Origin: Bartonella queenslandensis
GTDB lineage: Bacteria > Pseudomonadota > Alphaproteobacteria > Rhizobiales > Rhizobiaceae
Assembly: GCF_018155095.1 (NCBI RefSeq)
Contig: NZ_NAAI01000007.1
Span: forward strand, 53,674 to 117,673
Direction of reading: 5' to 3'
Length of the DNA: 64,000 bases
The notes under the pieces are model-generated. The model was not told where the DNA came from and did not search any database. It saw nothing but the letters and a program-made list of their open reading frames with translations. The stretch's first letter is position 1; every line of letters starts with the position of its first letter. Shown here piece by piece: positions 37,402-48,739 of the stretch. The translations under genes were made by a program, and so were the position numbers.

Positions 37402-40400
37402 TTATGCCATTTCTACAAGCTGTGTCATAATCGTTGCTGCTTCAATAAGCCTGTCATCGATATTAGCCCAATCCCGAATAAGAGCGATGCTTTGATCTGG
37501 ACGAATTTTTGCCATTGAACCTTGTTTCCCCACCCACTGAACAAGAGCAATACTATTGGCAAAATAGTTATTGCGAAACTGTATAACAATACCTTTTGGT
37601 CCAGCATCTAATTTTTCTACATGGGCTTTTCGACACAATGTTTTGATATGAAAAACTTTAAGGATATGTTGAACTTCAAGGGGTAAAGGACCAAAGCGAT
37701 CAATTAACTCTGCCGCGAATTCATTAATTTGGTCTAAATTCTCAAGTTCTGTCAAGCGTCGGTAAAGCCCCATACGTAATGATAAGTCAGGTACAAAACT
37801 TTCTGGAATCATCACGGTTGTACCAAGTGAAATTTGAGGTGACCATTGCTTATCCTCACTTAGCTCTCCATCTTTTAATTCAGTAACAGCTTCTTCAAGC
37901 ATTTTTTGATAGAGTTCAAATCCAACTTCTTTGATATGTCCTGATTGTTCTTCACCTAAAAAATTGCCTGAACCACGAATATCCATATCATGGCTTGCTA
38001 ATTGAAAGCCTGCACCTAATGTATCAAGAGATTGTAACACTTTAAGACGACGATCAGCTGCAGGTGTTAAAACTTTACCAGAAGGAAATGTAAAGAGTGC
38101 ATAAGCACGTTGTTTTGAGCGCCCTACCCTTCCTCGTAACTGGTAGAGTGCAGAAAGACCAAACATCTCAGCGCGATGCACAATTAATGTATTAGCTGTT
38201 GGAATATCAAGACCGGATTCAATAATGGTTGTTGATAGTAAAACATCATATTGTCCATCGTAAAATGCGTTCATAATATCATCAAGTTGTCCAGCCGGCA
38301 TTTGTCCATGAGCCACAACAAATTTAAGTTCTGGAACATGTGTTTTGAGATATTCTTCTACAAAAGCCAAATCAGAAATACGAGGACAAACATAGAAACT
38401 CTGTCCACCACGATAATATTCTCGAAGCAAAGTTTCGCGTATAACCAGTGCATCAAATGGTGAAATAAAAGTACGAACCGCCATTCTATCAATGGGTGGA
38501 GTGGTAATTAATGAAAGTTCACGAACTCCTGATAATGCTAATCCTAAAGTTCGTGGTATGGGGGTTGCTGAAAGTGTAAGAACATGAATATCACTTTTAA
38601 GCTCTTTTAAACGCTCTTTGTGTTTTACCCCAAAATGTTGCTCCTCATCAATGATAAGAAGACCTAACCGTAAAAAATTGACTGCACCACTTAATAATGC
38701 ATGGGTTCCAATGACAATATCAATTGTACCATCTGAAATACCTTTTTTAACTTGTGCAAGCTCTTTCGTTTTTACAAGTCTTGAAGCATGACCAATTTTA
38801 ACCGGTAATCCTTGAAAACGAGAAATAAATGTCTTGTAATGTTGGCGTGAAAGCAAAGTTGTTGGTACAACAACAGCAACTTGATATCCATTTAATGCAG
38901 CAACAAAAGCACTTCGAATGGCCACTTCGGTTTTTCCAAAACCAACATCACCGCATATCAAGCGATCCATCGGCCTGCCGGATGATAAATCGTCTAAAAC
39001 GGCCTCAATGGCGTTCATTTGATCTTCCGTTTCTTCATAGGGAAAACCAGCAACAAACTCATCAAATGGTCCAACTGGTGGAAGTAAAGCAGGGGCAGCA
39101 CGTGTCACACGTTCCGCAGCTATACGGATTAATTGACCTGCCATTTCCAACAAATGTTTTTTAAGCCGCGCTTTACGTGCTTGCCAAGCAACACCCCCTA
39201 ATTTATCTAAAGTTACCTCTGTTCCTTCTGCGCCATAACGTGAGAGAAGCTCAATATTTTCAACAGGTAAAAAGAGTAAATCACCTCCAGCATATCTAAT
39301 TTCAAGGCAATCTCGCAAAATTCCTGTGGTTGTGATCGTTTTTAGACCAACAAATTGGCCGATACCGTGGTCGATATGCACAACAATATCACCCGAATTT
39401 AAAGCAGAAATCTCAGAAATAAAATTTGTATTATTCTTACGTCGCTTTGGCGATCTGATGAAGCGATCACCTAGGATATCCTGCTCTGCTATAATCGCTA
39501 AATCTTCAGCTTCAAAACCATGTTCTATCATGATAACAGCTGCTAATATATGATCTCGTGGTATTGCTTTGACAGTTTGCAAGGATTTTACAATATCTAT
39601 TTTTTTCAATCCATGCTCATCAAGAACTTGTAGCAAACGATTGAGAGACCCTTCACTCCAACACGCTAAAAGTACTTTTTTTCCAGCAGCGCGTAAAGAG
39701 GCGATATGATCAATAACACTTGAAAAAACATTTTTTTCCTGCGCATTACGCTCTTTTACAAAATCATATCCCTGTTTAACATTGGTGTGAATAACTGTTT
39801 GTTCCAAACTTTGTGGAATATTAAAAGGCGAAAAATCAATACGCTGTGAAGATTGTTGCACACATTCTAAAACACGCTCTGGCGTTAAATAGAGAAGACT
39901 AGGATCTATTGGATGATAAGAAGTAGAAATTTCTTTATCATTTTCACGTTCTTTACGCGCATTATAATAGTCTTCAATAAGGCGATAACGCTCAATGAAG
40001 ACTTCTTCTACGAGATGCTCAAAAACAAGTGGTAAATTGCCACAATGATCAAAAAAAGTATCAAGTTTTTCATAAAAAAATGGAAGCCAATGTTCCATAC
40101 CAGAAAAACGCCGACCTTGAGCAATTGCTTCATAAAGCATGGTATTTTTTTGTGATATACCAAATGTACGCGTATAATTGCTTTTAAAACGGCTAATGCG
40201 TTCTGGTGTGAGAACGACCTCACTCATTGCCTGTAATAAAAGTTCAGTTTTTTGGCGTGTTGTTCTTTGACTTTCTGGATCAAATACGCGGATACTTTCT
40301 AACGTATCTCCAAAAAAGTCAAGACGTAAAGGTTCAACATCCATAGGAGAAAAAATATCAATTATTCCCCCTCTTACAGCAAACTCACCAACATCACGGA

Positions 40401-40887
40401 CAACCGTAACACGTTCAAAACCATTCGTTTCTAGGAATTGTATTAAATGCCCCATGTTATGACGCTGGCCGACATGTGCGTGAATAAGCTGGGATTCTAT
40501 CATTTCACGGGGAGGCAACTTTTGCATAATTGCATTTGCGGTTGTTAATATAATTGCAGGATGTGGATTTTGACGTAAATTTGCCATACGTGCTAATGCT
40601 GATAGTCGACGGGCCATAACAGCAATTCCTGGGGACACGCGATCATAAGGCAAACAATCCCATGCAGGAAATTGAAATACTGGCAAATTGGGTTCAATAA
40701 AATTTAAAACTTGTTGTAAATGCGAAATTTTTGTTCCGTCTCGGACAACATAGATAAGTGGTTTACCTTGCGCAATTTCTGAACTTAATTTAGCAAGGGC
40801 AAAGGCTTCAAATCCATCAGTAACGCCATCAAAAATCATATGAACAGAACTATTTTGTGGAATGACAATTTTTTTAAATATAGGCAT
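37402..40887 (-). CDS. mfd: transcription-repair coupling factor Mfd
   Basis: A 1161-residue SF2 translocase that removes stalled RNA polymerase and recruits UvrA. Seen in order: the UvrB-like N-terminal module (about 1-340), the RNA polymerase-interacting CarD-like domain (GDIVVHIDHGIGQFVGLKTI, about 500), the helicase core with Walker A GDVGFGKTEVA (about 650), DEEQ box (LLIIDEEQHFGVKHKE, about 750) and motif VI (YQLRGRVGRSKQRAYA), and a TRCF C-terminal domain. ATG at 40887 preferred; an upstream TTG at 40896 would overlap the sdhE stop. Confidence 0.95.
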   Translation of the reverse strand: MPIFKKIVIPQNSSVHMIFDGVTDGFEAFALAKLSSEIAQGKPLIYVVRDGTKISHLQQVLNFIEPNLPVFQFPAWDCLPYDRVSPGIAVMARRLSALARMANLRQNPHPAIILTTANAIMQKLPPREMIESQLIHAHVGQRHNMGHLIQFLETNGFERVTVVRDVGEFAVRGGIIDIFSPMDVEPLRLDFFGDTLESIRVFDPESQRTTRQKTELLLQAMSEVVLTPERISRFKSNYTRTFGISQKNTMLYEAIAQGRRFSGMEHWLPFFYEKLDTFFDHCGNLPLVFEHLVEEVFIERYRLIEDYYNARKERENDKEISTSYHPIDPSLLYLTPERVLECVQQSSQRIDFSPFNIPQSLEQTVIHTNVKQGYDFVKERNAQEKNVFSSVIDHIASLRAAGKKVLLACWSEGSLNRLLQVLDEHGLKKIDIVKSLQTVKAIPRDHILAAVIMIEHGFEAEDLAIIAEQDILGDRFIRSPKRRKNNTNFISEISALNSGDIVVHIDHGIGQFVGLKTITTTGILRDCLEIRYAGGDLLFLPVENIELLSRYGAEGTEVTLDKLGGVAWQARKARLKKHLLEMAGQLIRIAAERVTRAAPALLPPVGPFDEFVAGFPYEETEDQMNAIEAVLDDLSSGRPMDRLICGDVGFGKTEVAIRSAFVAALNGYQVAVVVPTTLLSRQHYKTFISRFQGLPVKIGHASRLVKTKELAQVKKGISDGTIDIVIGTHALLSGAVNFLRLGLLIIDEEQHFGVKHKERLKELKSDIHVLTLSATPIPRTLGLALSGVRELSLITTPPIDRMAVRTFISPFDALVIRETLLREYYRGGQSFYVCPRISDLAFVEEYLKTHVPELKFVVAHGQMPAGQLDDIMNAFYDGQYDVLLSTTIIESGLDIPTANTLIVHRAEMFGLSALYQLRGRVGRSKQRAYALFTFPSGKVLTPAADRRLKVLQSLDTLGAGFQLASHDMDIRGSGNFLGEEQSGHIKEVGFELYQKMLEEAVTELKDGELSEDKQWSPQISLGTTVMIPESFVPDLSLRMGLYRRLTELENLDQINEFAAELIDRFGPLPLEVQHILKVFHIKTLCRKAHVEKLDAGPKGIVIQFRNNYFANSIALVQWVGKQGSMAKIRPDQSIALIRDWANIDDRLIEAATIMTQLVEMA

Positions 40888-40892
40888 AGAAA

Positions 40893-41180
40893 TCAATAAG
40901 TTAAGTAAGTATGATAATTGGCAATATCACGAAAAAGTGGACTATCAATTTCAGAGGGTGGTAAAGTTTCTCCAGTAATCCATGTGAGTAAATCGCGATC
41001 ATCAAAAGACATAATATACTCAAGTTCAGAAAGCTTTTTATCATTCATTCCAGCAATATGAGCATCGATATAACGTCCAAAAATGAGATCCATTTCACGA
41101 ATACCGCGATGCCATGCACGAAAAATCAATCGGCGACGACGCACATCCAATTGATTTTTGTCGTTGACAAGAACTGTCAT
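40893..41180 (-). CDS. sdhE: succinate dehydrogenase FAD assembly factor SdhE
   Basis: A 95-residue protein of the SdhE/Sdh5 (DUF339) family, which assists covalent flavinylation of SdhA. The diagnostic RGIREMD segment (about residues 25-31) matches the family's RGxxE motif. The length and the later LLTWITGETLPP segment also fit. The ATG is preceded by AAGGAG. It sits 5 bp before mfd, an arrangement common in alphaproteobacteria. Confidence 0.92.
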   Translation of the reverse strand: MTVLVNDKNQLDVRRRRLIFRAWHRGIREMDLIFGRYIDAHIAGMNDKKLSELEYIMSFDDRDLLTWITGETLPPSEIDSPLFRDIANYHTYLTY

Positions 41181-41246
41181 AAAAAGTCTCCTTAAATAAA
41201 GTAATATAAACTATTCAATTTATTGTATAAAATTTGTACCTTGCCT

Positions 41247-41927
41247 TTAAGGAAGTTCTATAATCTTTTGTTCTTTAAGTGTAATTCGACGATGCATTTG
41301 CTTCGCCAAAGCGTAATTATGTGTTGCAATAAGAGCAGAAAGACCAGACTGACGAACCAGAACAGATAAAGCTTGAAAGACATAAGCTGACGTTACGGGA
41401 TCAAGATTTCCAGTAGGTTCATCGGCCAAAAGAACAGAAGGGCCGTTTGCTACTGCACGTGCAATAGCAACACGTTGTTGTTCTCCTCCCGATAACTCTG
41501 AGGGACGATGGTTAGCACGATGCGAAACACGCAAATACGTCAATAATTTACGTGCACGATCTTCTGCTATGGATTTTTTTAATCCTGCTATCATTTGCGG
41601 TATCATGACATTTTCTAAAGCCGTAAACTCTGGAAGTAAATGATGAAATTGATAAACAAAACCAATATCATTTCGTCTGATAGCTGTTCGCTCACTATCA
41701 GAGCGCTTTGCACAAGAAACACCTCGTAACAACACATCACCAGCTGTTGGTTTTTCCAATAATCCAGCAATATGAAGAAGTGTTGATTTTCCAGCACCAG
41801 ATGGTGCAACAAGGGCGACAAGTTCTCCACGATTAAGGATAAAATTTGCTTTGTCTAAAACAACAAGCGGCTTATGACTCTCGAAAAAGCGTCTTTCAAT
41901 CTCTACAAGCTCTAAAATGGCTGTCAT
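41247..41927 (-). CDS. lolD: lipoprotein-releasing ABC transporter ATPase LolD
   Basis: A 226-residue ABC ATPase. Walker A is [15 protein letters not shown] (about residues 37-51), Q-loop [18 protein letters not shown], signature [14 protein letters not shown], Walker [12 protein letters not shown], then an H-loop histidine in [11 protein letters not shown]. The [11 protein letters not shown] segment is typical of LolD. It drives extraction of lipoproteins from the inner membrane for passage to LolA. The ATG overlaps the stop of the permease gene by 1 bp. Confidence 0.94.
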   Translation of the reverse strand: MTAILELVEIERRFFESHKPLVVLDKANFILNRGELVALVAPSGAGKSTLLHIAGLLEKPTAGDVLLRGVSCAKRSDSERTAIRRNDIGFVYQFHHLLPEFTALENVMIPQMIAGLKKSIAEDRARKLLTYLRVSHRANHRPSELSGGEQQRVAIARAVANGPSVLLADEPTGNLDPVTSAYVFQALSVLVRQSGLSALIATHNYALAKQMHRRITLKEQKIIELP

Positions 41928-43195
41928 TATTCATACCTCAAGGCTTGTACAGGATCTAACTTAGCAGCACGCCATGCTGGAATGAGAGCAGCAAGAAATG
42001 ACAAGAATAAAGCCATTACAGCAACCAAAATGGTCTGTTTCCACTCAATTTGTGCAGGCAATTTTGTTAAAAAATAAAGTTGAGGATTAAAAACATCAAC
42101 ATTAAATAACCAAGATATAAAATCTTGAATATGATTAATATTTAGAGTCGCAATAATACCTAAAATTAAGCCCAATATTGTTCCAATAAAGCCAATCATC
42201 ATTCCTGTGATGATAAATATACGCAAAATTGCACTCTGTTGGGCACCCATCGTACGTAAAATTGCAATATCATGGCTTTTATCTTTTACAAGCATAATAA
42301 GGCCTGAAATAATATTTAAAGCAGCAACAAGAACAATCAAAGAAAGAATGAAAAACATGACATTCCGTTCAATCTGTAAGGCTGAAAAAAAAGCCTGATT
42401 GCGTGTACGCCAATCAATTAAATAGACCTGTTGATCAACTGCTTTTTCTACAACGGGTTTTATTTGATCAACAGCATCAGGATCGTTTAGGAATAATTCT
42501 AAAGACTGGACTTTATCTCCCAAATTAAAAAACATTTGTGCTTCATGGAGAGGCATAAAAACAAAGATTGAATCATATTCAGACATACCAACTTCAAAAA
42601 TAGCAACGACTTTATAAGCTTTTACACGTGGAGTAACGCCAAAAGGAGTTTCATCACCATCAGGGGTAATAATGCGAAGATCTCTCCCAACTGTAAGTCC
42701 CAATTTTTCTGCTAAGCCACTTCCAATTGCAACACCTTCTTCTTGATCAAACCGAGAAATCGATCCTAATTTAATGTTCTGAGAGACTGTTTTAAGTTTT
42801 TCTAAATCTTGTTTGCGCATACCACGAACTAAAGCGCCAGAACCACCTTGAACTTCACCTTGGACAAGCGCTTGACCTTCAATAACAGGCAAAGCAAACT
42901 TCACACCATTCGTAGATTCTAAGGAAGAAATAAGAGTTTTATAATCAGAAAAACCAGAATCAATTGTTTGAACAATAAGATGCCCATTCATACCAAGAAT
43001 ACGATTGAGAAGTTCTGTACGAAAGCCATTCATCACCGCCATAACAACAACCAGAGCGAACACGCCTAACATAATCCCAATAAGAGAAATAATTGCAATA
43101 ACAGATGCAACGACATGTTTTTTATTGGGAATCATATAACGAAAAGCGATCATCCATTCATAAGACGAAAACCTTTTATTTTTCAGCCTCTTCAT
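41927..43195 (-). CDS. lolC: lipoprotein-releasing ABC transporter permease LolC/E
   Basis: A 422-residue permease of the FtsX/MacB fold. One membrane helix near the N-terminus (about 27-50), a periplasmic domain of about 230 residues, then three helices (about 278-300, 325-350, 385-408) and the ending [13 protein letters not shown], typical of LolC/LolE. Alphaproteobacteria usually have one such protein acting as a homodimer with LolD. Transcribed immediately after proS with an 11-bp gap. Confidence 0.94.
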   Translation of the reverse strand: MKRLKNKRFSSYEWMIAFRYMIPNKKHVVASVIAIISLIGIMLGVFALVVVMAVMNGFRTELLNRILGMNGHLIVQTIDSGFSDYKTLISSLESTNGVKFALPVIEGQALVQGEVQGGSGALVRGMRKQDLEKLKTVSQNIKLGSISRFDQEEGVAIGSGLAEKLGLTVGRDLRIITPDGDETPFGVTPRVKAYKVVAIFEVGMSEYDSIFVFMPLHEAQMFFNLGDKVQSLELFLNDPDAVDQIKPVVEKAVDQQVYLIDWRTRNQAFFSALQIERNVMFFILSLIVLVAALNIISGLIMLVKDKSHDIAILRTMGAQQSAILRIFIITGMMIGFIGTILGLILGIIATLNINHIQDFISWLFNVDVFNPQLYFLTKLPAQIEWKQTILVAVMALFLSFLAALIPAWRAAKLDPVQALRYE

Positions 43196-43206
43196 AATAT
43201 TTCCTA

Positions 43207-44532
43207 TTAAATTATAGAAAGTTGGCTGAGGACATCTTCAACCTTTAGAGATTTTTTTACACCTGTTTTTCGATCTTTAATTTCAACTTCATTTTGTGCT
43301 ATACTGTTAGGACCGACAATAATTTGCGTTGGCAAGCCAATCAAATCCATCGTTGCAAATTTTGATCCAGGACGTTCATTTCTATCATCTAATAATGGAT
43401 CAAAACCAGCCTCCTTTGATCCCTGATAAAGAAGCTCACATACCTGTGTACATTTTTCATCATCAGGCTTCATATTGATAATTCCAAAATCGAAAGGTGC
43501 CATCGACTTTGGCCAAATAATACCATTTTCATCATGAGAAGCCTCAATAGCAGCTGCAACAAGACGCGAGGGTCCAATACCATAAGATCCCATAGAGACC
43601 ACATGCTCTTTTCCATCTTGTCCCATAACTTTTGCTCCCATTGGAGCAGAATATTTAGTACCAAAATGAAAAATATGTCCAACTTCAATACCACGCGCTG
43701 AAAGACGATTATTCTCAGAGATTTTAGCCCATTCTTCTTCATTATGCATTTCTTCTGTCGCCGCATAAAAAGATGTCCATTGTTTAACAATATCATCTAA
43801 AACAGTTTTATCACTAAAATCGATTGAACTATGGGGAACAGTAAGTTCAAGAAATTGTCTATCACAAAAGATAGCACTCTCTCCTGTTTCAGCTAAAATG
43901 ATAAATTCATGACTTAGTTCCCCTCCAATGGGACCTGTATCAGCACGCATGGGAATGGCTTTTAGGCCAAGGCGAGAAAAAGTGCGTAAATAAGCTACAA
44001 ACATACGGTTATAAGATGTTTTAGAGCCTTCATAATCAAGATCAAAAGAATAAGCATCTTTCATTAAAAATTCTCGTGCACGCATCACACCAAAACGTGG
44101 TCGAATTTCATCACGAAATTTCCATTGAATATGATATAAATTAAGTGGAAGGTCTTTATAAGAACGAACATAGGAGCGAAAAATATCTGTCACCATCTCT
44201 TCATTAGTCGGACCATAAAGTAAATCGCGCTTTTGACGATCTTTAATGCGGAGCATCTCTAAACCGTAATCATCATAACGACCGCTTTCACGCCAAAGAT
44301 CAGCAGATTGAATTGTAGGCATCAATATTTCTATTGCACCAGCACGCTCTTGCTCTTCACGAATGATTCTACAAACTTTATCAAGAACTTTTTTTCCTAA
44401 AGGAAGCCAAGAATAAATTCCTGATGTTTGTTGTCGAATCATTCCAGCTCGCAACATGAAGCGATGAGAAATAATTTCTGCTTCTTTAGGATTCTCTTTT
44501 AAAAGTGGAAGGAAATATTGAGAAAGACGCAT
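43207..44532 (-). CDS. proS: prolyl-tRNA synthetase (short type)
   Basis: A 441-residue class II synthetase lacking the inserted editing domain, as is usual in Rhizobiales. Motif 2 region ([25 protein letters not shown]), motif 3-type [27 protein letters not shown] and the anticodon-binding C-terminal domain ([34 protein letters not shown]) are visible. The ATG has TAGGAG upstream. It lies between the RNase J gene and lolC on the same strand. Confidence 0.95.
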   Translation of the reverse strand: MRLSQYFLPLLKENPKEAEIISHRFMLRAGMIRQQTSGIYSWLPLGKKVLDKVCRIIREEQERAGAIEILMPTIQSADLWRESGRYDDYGLEMLRIKDRQKRDLLYGPTNEEMVTDIFRSYVRSYKDLPLNLYHIQWKFRDEIRPRFGVMRAREFLMKDAYSFDLDYEGSKTSYNRMFVAYLRTFSRLGLKAIPMRADTGPIGGELSHEFIILAETGESAIFCDRQFLELTVPHSSIDFSDKTVLDDIVKQWTSFYAATEEMHNEEEWAKISENNRLSARGIEVGHIFHFGTKYSAPMGAKVMGQDGKEHVVSMGSYGIGPSRLVAAAIEASHDENGIIWPKSMAPFDFGIINMKPDDEKCTQVCELLYQGSKEAGFDPLLDDRNERPGSKFATMDLIGLPTQIIVGPNSIAQNEVEIKDRKTGVKKSLKVEDVLSQLSII

Positions 44533-44734
44533 TGAAATAATGAACTCCTAATCAGATCTACCATTTTGGAAAAATTTAACACACCCTCTATTCATCTATA
44601 GCCGCATTATGAATACTTGCAAATATAACGATCTTATTGTTTTAAAATTTATTGTGCTCTACTCTCTATTATTTCCTATTGAGCAGTAAAATAAAAATGC
44701 TCTCCTACTTTTTAATAATGAATATGAAAATCCT

Positions 44735-46411
44735 TTATTTTGACCGATGTAAAAAAACTGTACAGAGAGGTTTTTTGTGCCAAATTTCATAAATAGCTGC
44801 TCTCACTGCACGTCGCACTGCCTCTCGAATAACTTCATTATTTTTCTGTTTCATGCGTGGGATATTATAAACTGTATTTTCCACAACTTCTAAAAGAATA
44901 TCTTTCAATTTTTCTCCATCTCCATTACTCTCAGGAAGTCCCAATATGCTTAGATCAATATCATCTAATAATTCATGCTTGCTATTCATATGGAGAGAAA
45001 CAGCAACATGACCAGCATAACCTAGTTTTTTACGTTCACGAATTCCTAGCTCATACTCATCTCCAAGAAGACAGCCATCCTTATAAATACGGCCAACAGG
45101 CACTTGATCAATAACTTCTACAGGCGCGGGTGCAAGACGCAGCATATTACCATTTCTGATATCTCTAACAATTTTAATACCTGCTTGACGTGCTAAAGCG
45201 GCTTGAGCAGTAAGATGTATTGCCTCACCATGAACAGGAACAAGGATGTGTGGTTTTATCCAATCATACATCTGTAAAAGCTCTGAACGACGGGGATGAC
45301 CTGAAACATGAACAAGTGCATCTTCATTCGTAATGACTTTAATACCCAAATCGATGAAACGATTTTGTATCTCAAGAATCGCTTTTTCATTTCCTGGAAT
45401 ACTTCGTGATGAATAAATAACAGTATCACCAGTGGAAAGCGCAATATTCCTCATTCCCTCACGTGATAGTTTAGCCAAAGCAGCACATGGCTCACCTTGG
45501 CTCCCTGTGACAATTAAAACAAGCTCTTTTCGTGGGATATAACCATAATCATCTTCCGTTACAAATGGCGCTAACCCATTCATATAACCGAGTTCTTGTG
45601 CAACCATAATACTCCGCTTAAGGGAACGCCCAATGACAAGCACCTTACGCCCAACAGCTTCAGCGGCAAGAGCAATAGAACGTATCCGACCAATATTAGA
45701 AGCAAAAGTTGCTATCGCAACGCGCCCTTCAGCTTTCGAAATAATTTCTGAAAGACTCGTTTGAACCTGCTGCTCTGATGGAGATATACCATCCCGACAC
45801 GCGTTTGTGGAATCACAAAGTAATGCTAAAATACCTTTATTGCCCAAAGCACGAAATCTTTTTTCATCCGTTACATCTCCAAATGAAGGCGTATGATCAA
45901 TTTTCCAATCACCAGTATGGATCACAGTTCCCAAAGATGTTGTAATGGCTAAAGATACAGACTCTGGTATAGAATGATTAACAGCGATAGCCTCTATGGA
46001 AAAAGAACCAACCTGAAAACAATCCCCTGCTTGAAAAATATTGAATGACATTTTATGGGATTCAAAATCTGATTGTCTTTTACTTTCCAATAACCCAGCC
46101 GTGAAAGCTGTACAATAAATTGGAACTTGTAACTTTGGCCATAAATCAAAAACAGCCCCATAATGATCTTCATGAGCGTGTGTCAAAACAAGACCACGTA
46201 TATTATGTTTTTCACTTTCTAAAAAACGAATATCAGGGAGAACAAGATCAACTCCTGGTAATTCAGAACCAGCAAAACTAACGCCCATATCAACAATCAG
46301 CCATTCACGAAGATTTTGAGAGCCAAATCCATAAGCAGCCAAATTCATCCCTATTTCACCTACGCCCCCAAGAGGTAAAAAAACGAATTCATTTTTATTG
46401 GTTGCAACCAT
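44735..46411 (-). CDS. rnj: ribonuclease J
   Basis: A 558-residue metallo-beta-lactamase/beta-CASP ribonuclease acting in mRNA decay and 5' end processing. The zinc motif is LTHAHEDHYGAVFDLWP (about residues 75-91), with further ligands in VNHSIPESVSL and IHTGDWKIDHTP. The beta-CASP region has LCDSTNA and SGHPRRSELLQMYDWIKPHILVPVHGE. The ATG at 46411 was chosen because GGGAG lies six bases upstream; the ATG at 46417 is too close to that site. The genome thus carries both RNase E and RNase J in this window, as is common in alphaproteobacteria. Confidence 0.93.
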   Translation of the reverse strand: MVATNKNEFVFLPLGGVGEIGMNLAAYGFGSQNLREWLIVDMGVSFAGSELPGVDLVLPDIRFLESEKHNIRGLVLTHAHEDHYGAVFDLWPKLQVPIYCTAFTAGLLESKRQSDFESHKMSFNIFQAGDCFQVGSFSIEAIAVNHSIPESVSLAITTSLGTVIHTGDWKIDHTPSFGDVTDEKRFRALGNKGILALLCDSTNACRDGISPSEQQVQTSLSEIISKAEGRVAIATFASNIGRIRSIALAAEAVGRKVLVIGRSLKRSIMVAQELGYMNGLAPFVTEDDYGYIPRKELVLIVTGSQGEPCAALAKLSREGMRNIALSTGDTVIYSSRSIPGNEKAILEIQNRFIDLGIKVITNEDALVHVSGHPRRSELLQMYDWIKPHILVPVHGEAIHLTAQAALARQAGIKIVRDIRNGNMLRLAPAPVEVIDQVPVGRIYKDGCLLGDEYELGIRERKKLGYAGHVAVSLHMNSKHELLDDIDLSILGLPESNGDGEKLKDILLEVVENTVYNIPRMKQKNNEVIREAVRRAVRAAIYEIWHKKPLCTVFLHRSK

Positions 46412-46458
46412 AAACATCTCCCAAATCGTTAAGATAATCTGATGGCAAAATAATTCTT

Positions 46459-47268
46459 TTAATAACGACCTGCATTAACAGAAGCAGCTGAACCAAAATG
46501 AACATCTCCAGCTGTTATAATAGTTTTCTGATTATTTTTTTGTTTTATGATACAATTAAAATCACGATCAAGATCATCAAAAATACCCTCAATGATTTTT
46601 TCATCATTCATTACTTTGACATGTTTTCCAAGATGAGCAGAATATAAAAGCCATTTATTTCGGATTATCTCACATCCTTTCGATTGTTTCCAAAGAAGGT
46701 AATTTCTAGAAAAAGACTCCGTCAAAACCGTAAATAATTGTTCTGCTTCAATATGCAAACCAATATTCTGTAAGCTTGAAGTGGGATAGGATGCATCTTC
46801 ATAATTATATTTCACATTTATTCCAATACCAATAACTAATGCATATTGTTGCGATGGCAATTTAAACATCTCAAGCAAAACTCCAGAGCTTTTTTCCCCT
46901 CTGAGCAAAATATCGTTTGGCCATTTTAAGCTCACAATATCGTTTATTTGTTTTTCATCTCTTATAAATTGTTTTATTGCTTCTACTACACTTACTCCAG
47001 CAACAAAACCAAGCTGAGCTGCAGTTTGAGGAACAATATCATCACTTAACAAAAGGCTAGAATAAAGGTTCCCTTTTGGACTAGACCAAGCCCTCCCCCT
47101 TCTCCCTTTTCCCTGTGATTGTTCTTGTGCAACAATCCAAAGATACCCTTGATGACCAGTTTGTGCTTTTCTCTGCGCAATAAGATTTGTGGAATCAACA
47201 CTTTCGTACGATTCAACAGTGTATCCTTGTTTCTGCGCAAAAGCTGATAAAATGTAAACCATATTCAT
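46459..47268 (-). CDS. birA: biotin-[acetyl-CoA carboxylase] ligase BirA (no DNA-binding domain)
   Basis: A 269-residue class I biotin protein ligase. The biotin/ATP loop is GKGRRGRAWSSPKGNLYSSLLL (about residues 53-74), followed by LKWPNDILLRGEKSSGVLLEM and VIGIGINVKYN. There is no N-terminal helix-turn-helix, so it is a ligase and not a repressor. The ATG overlaps the nuoN stop as ATGA, coupling it to the complex I operon; this position after nuoN is standard in Rhizobiales. Confidence 0.93.
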   Translation of the reverse strand: MNMVYILSAFAQKQGYTVESYESVDSTNLIAQRKAQTGHQGYLWIVAQEQSQGKGRRGRAWSSPKGNLYSSLLLSDDIVPQTAAQLGFVAGVSVVEAIKQFIRDEKQINDIVSLKWPNDILLRGEKSSGVLLEMFKLPSQQYALVIGIGINVKYNYEDASYPTSSLQNIGLHIEAEQLFTVLTESFSRNYLLWKQSKGCEIIRNKWLLYSAHLGKHVKVMNDEKIIEGIFDDLDRDFNCIIKQKNNQKTIITAGDVHFGSAASVNAGRY

Positions 47269-48722
47269 TGAAACAATGCGGCTGCTGCTTTTTCTGCTAA
47301 TTCAGCGAACCAAACTCCAAAAAGCATATAAAATAAAATAAACAATGCAGAAAGACCGAGACAAAATTGAAGCTCATTCGATAAAGCAATAAAATGCGCT
47401 TTTGCATCATCAAACCACATAATTTTAATGACTCGTAAATAATAAAAAGCCCCAATGACAGATGCTATCATCCCAACGACTGCAAGTGGTGTAAGACCGG
47501 CATGAACAGCAGCAGAAAATGTATACCACTTTCCAAAAAAACCCGCCATAGGTGGTATACTGGCTAAAGAGAAAAGCTGTATTGTCATAACAATAGCCAT
47601 AAACGGATTTGTTTTTGCTAATCCTGAAAGATCATAAATATTTTCAACATTGCCACTCCTCGTCCGCATTCCAAGAATAAAAGCAAATGCACCAAGAGTA
47701 GCGCCAAGATAAATAGTCATATAAAGAATAACACTTTTTATTCCTAACATATCTCCGGCCGATAAACCAACAAGTGCATAGCCCATATGGCTGATCGACG
47801 AATAAGCCATTAAGCGCTTAATATTATTTTGGCCAATTGCAGCAAACGCACCAAGTATCATTGATGCAAGTGCCATGAAGACCACAATTTGTTGCCATGC
47901 AGGCATCACGCTATCAACACGCCCTAGGGGAATAAAGGTCATCACAATAATACGGATGATTAAAGCCATCGCAGCAACTTTAGGCGCCCCAGCAAAAAAG
48001 GCTGTAATAGGTGTGGGGGCTCCTTCATAAACATCCGGTGTCCACATATGAAATGGAACAGCAGAAATTTTGAAAGCCAAACCGGCTAAAATAAAAACAA
48101 TTGCAAAAATAACCCCTAATTGTAAGTTTTCACCTTTCAAAGCAAGAGCAATTTCGTGAAAACCAATTTGACCAGTAAAACCATAAAGCAAAGAAATACC
48201 ATAAAGCAGCAATCCTGAAGATAATGCTCCTAAAACAAAATATTTTATACCAGCTTCAGAAGATTTTACATTATTACGATTAATCGCTGCTAAAACGTAT
48301 AAGGCTAAAGATTGTAGTTCCAACCCCATATAAAGCGACAGCATATTCCCCGCTGAAATCATGAGCATCATCCCAAGAGTTGCTAAAAGAACAAGCACTG
48401 GAAATTCAAATATATTGAACTTTTGCGCATTGGCAAAACCAACAGATATGATAAGAGAAAAGAGTGCCCCAATGAGCATTAATATTTTCATATAATGACC
48501 GAAGGAATCAATAATGAGTGCATTGGTTTGAAATAAACCATTTTTCGGAAAAATTATGAGAATAACAATGGTTGCCACAAGAAGAGCCATGGCTAAACCT
48601 GTCACTGTTAAAGAAGCACGTGCACTGGAATAAACACCAATCATAAGTAACATGATCGCTCCTAGTGCAATTAAAATCTCCGGAAGAATTAAGACTAATT
48701 GTGTTATTATTTCACCTTGCAT
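47265..48722 (-). CDS. nuoN: NADH-quinone oxidoreductase subunit N
   Basis: A 485-residue antiporter-like membrane subunit of complex I with about fourteen predicted helices. The conserved KYFVLGALSSGLLLYG segment, the proton-path motif FKISAVPFHMWTPDVYEGAPTP and NNIKRLMAYSSISHMGYAL identify it. It forms one of the proton channels. RBS GGGAAG precedes the ATG by 7 bases. Last nuo gene; overlaps birA. Confidence 0.96.
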   Translation of the reverse strand: MQGEIITQLVLILPEILIALGAIMLLMIGVYSSARASLTVTGLAMALLVATIVILIIFPKNGLFQTNALIIDSFGHYMKILMLIGALFSLIISVGFANAQKFNIFEFPVLVLLATLGMMLMISAGNMLSLYMGLELQSLALYVLAAINRNNVKSSEAGIKYFVLGALSSGLLLYGISLLYGFTGQIGFHEIALALKGENLQLGVIFAIVFILAGLAFKISAVPFHMWTPDVYEGAPTPITAFFAGAPKVAAMALIIRIIVMTFIPLGRVDSVMPAWQQIVVFMALASMILGAFAAIGQNNIKRLMAYSSISHMGYALVGLSAGDMLGIKSVILYMTIYLGATLGAFAFILGMRTRSGNVENIYDLSGLAKTNPFMAIVMTIQLFSLASIPPMAGFFGKWYTFSAAVHAGLTPLAVVGMIASVIGAFYYLRVIKIMWFDDAKAHFIALSNELQFCLGLSALFILFYMLFGVWFAELAEKAAAALFQ

Positions 48723-48739
48723 GAGAATTCTTCCCTTAT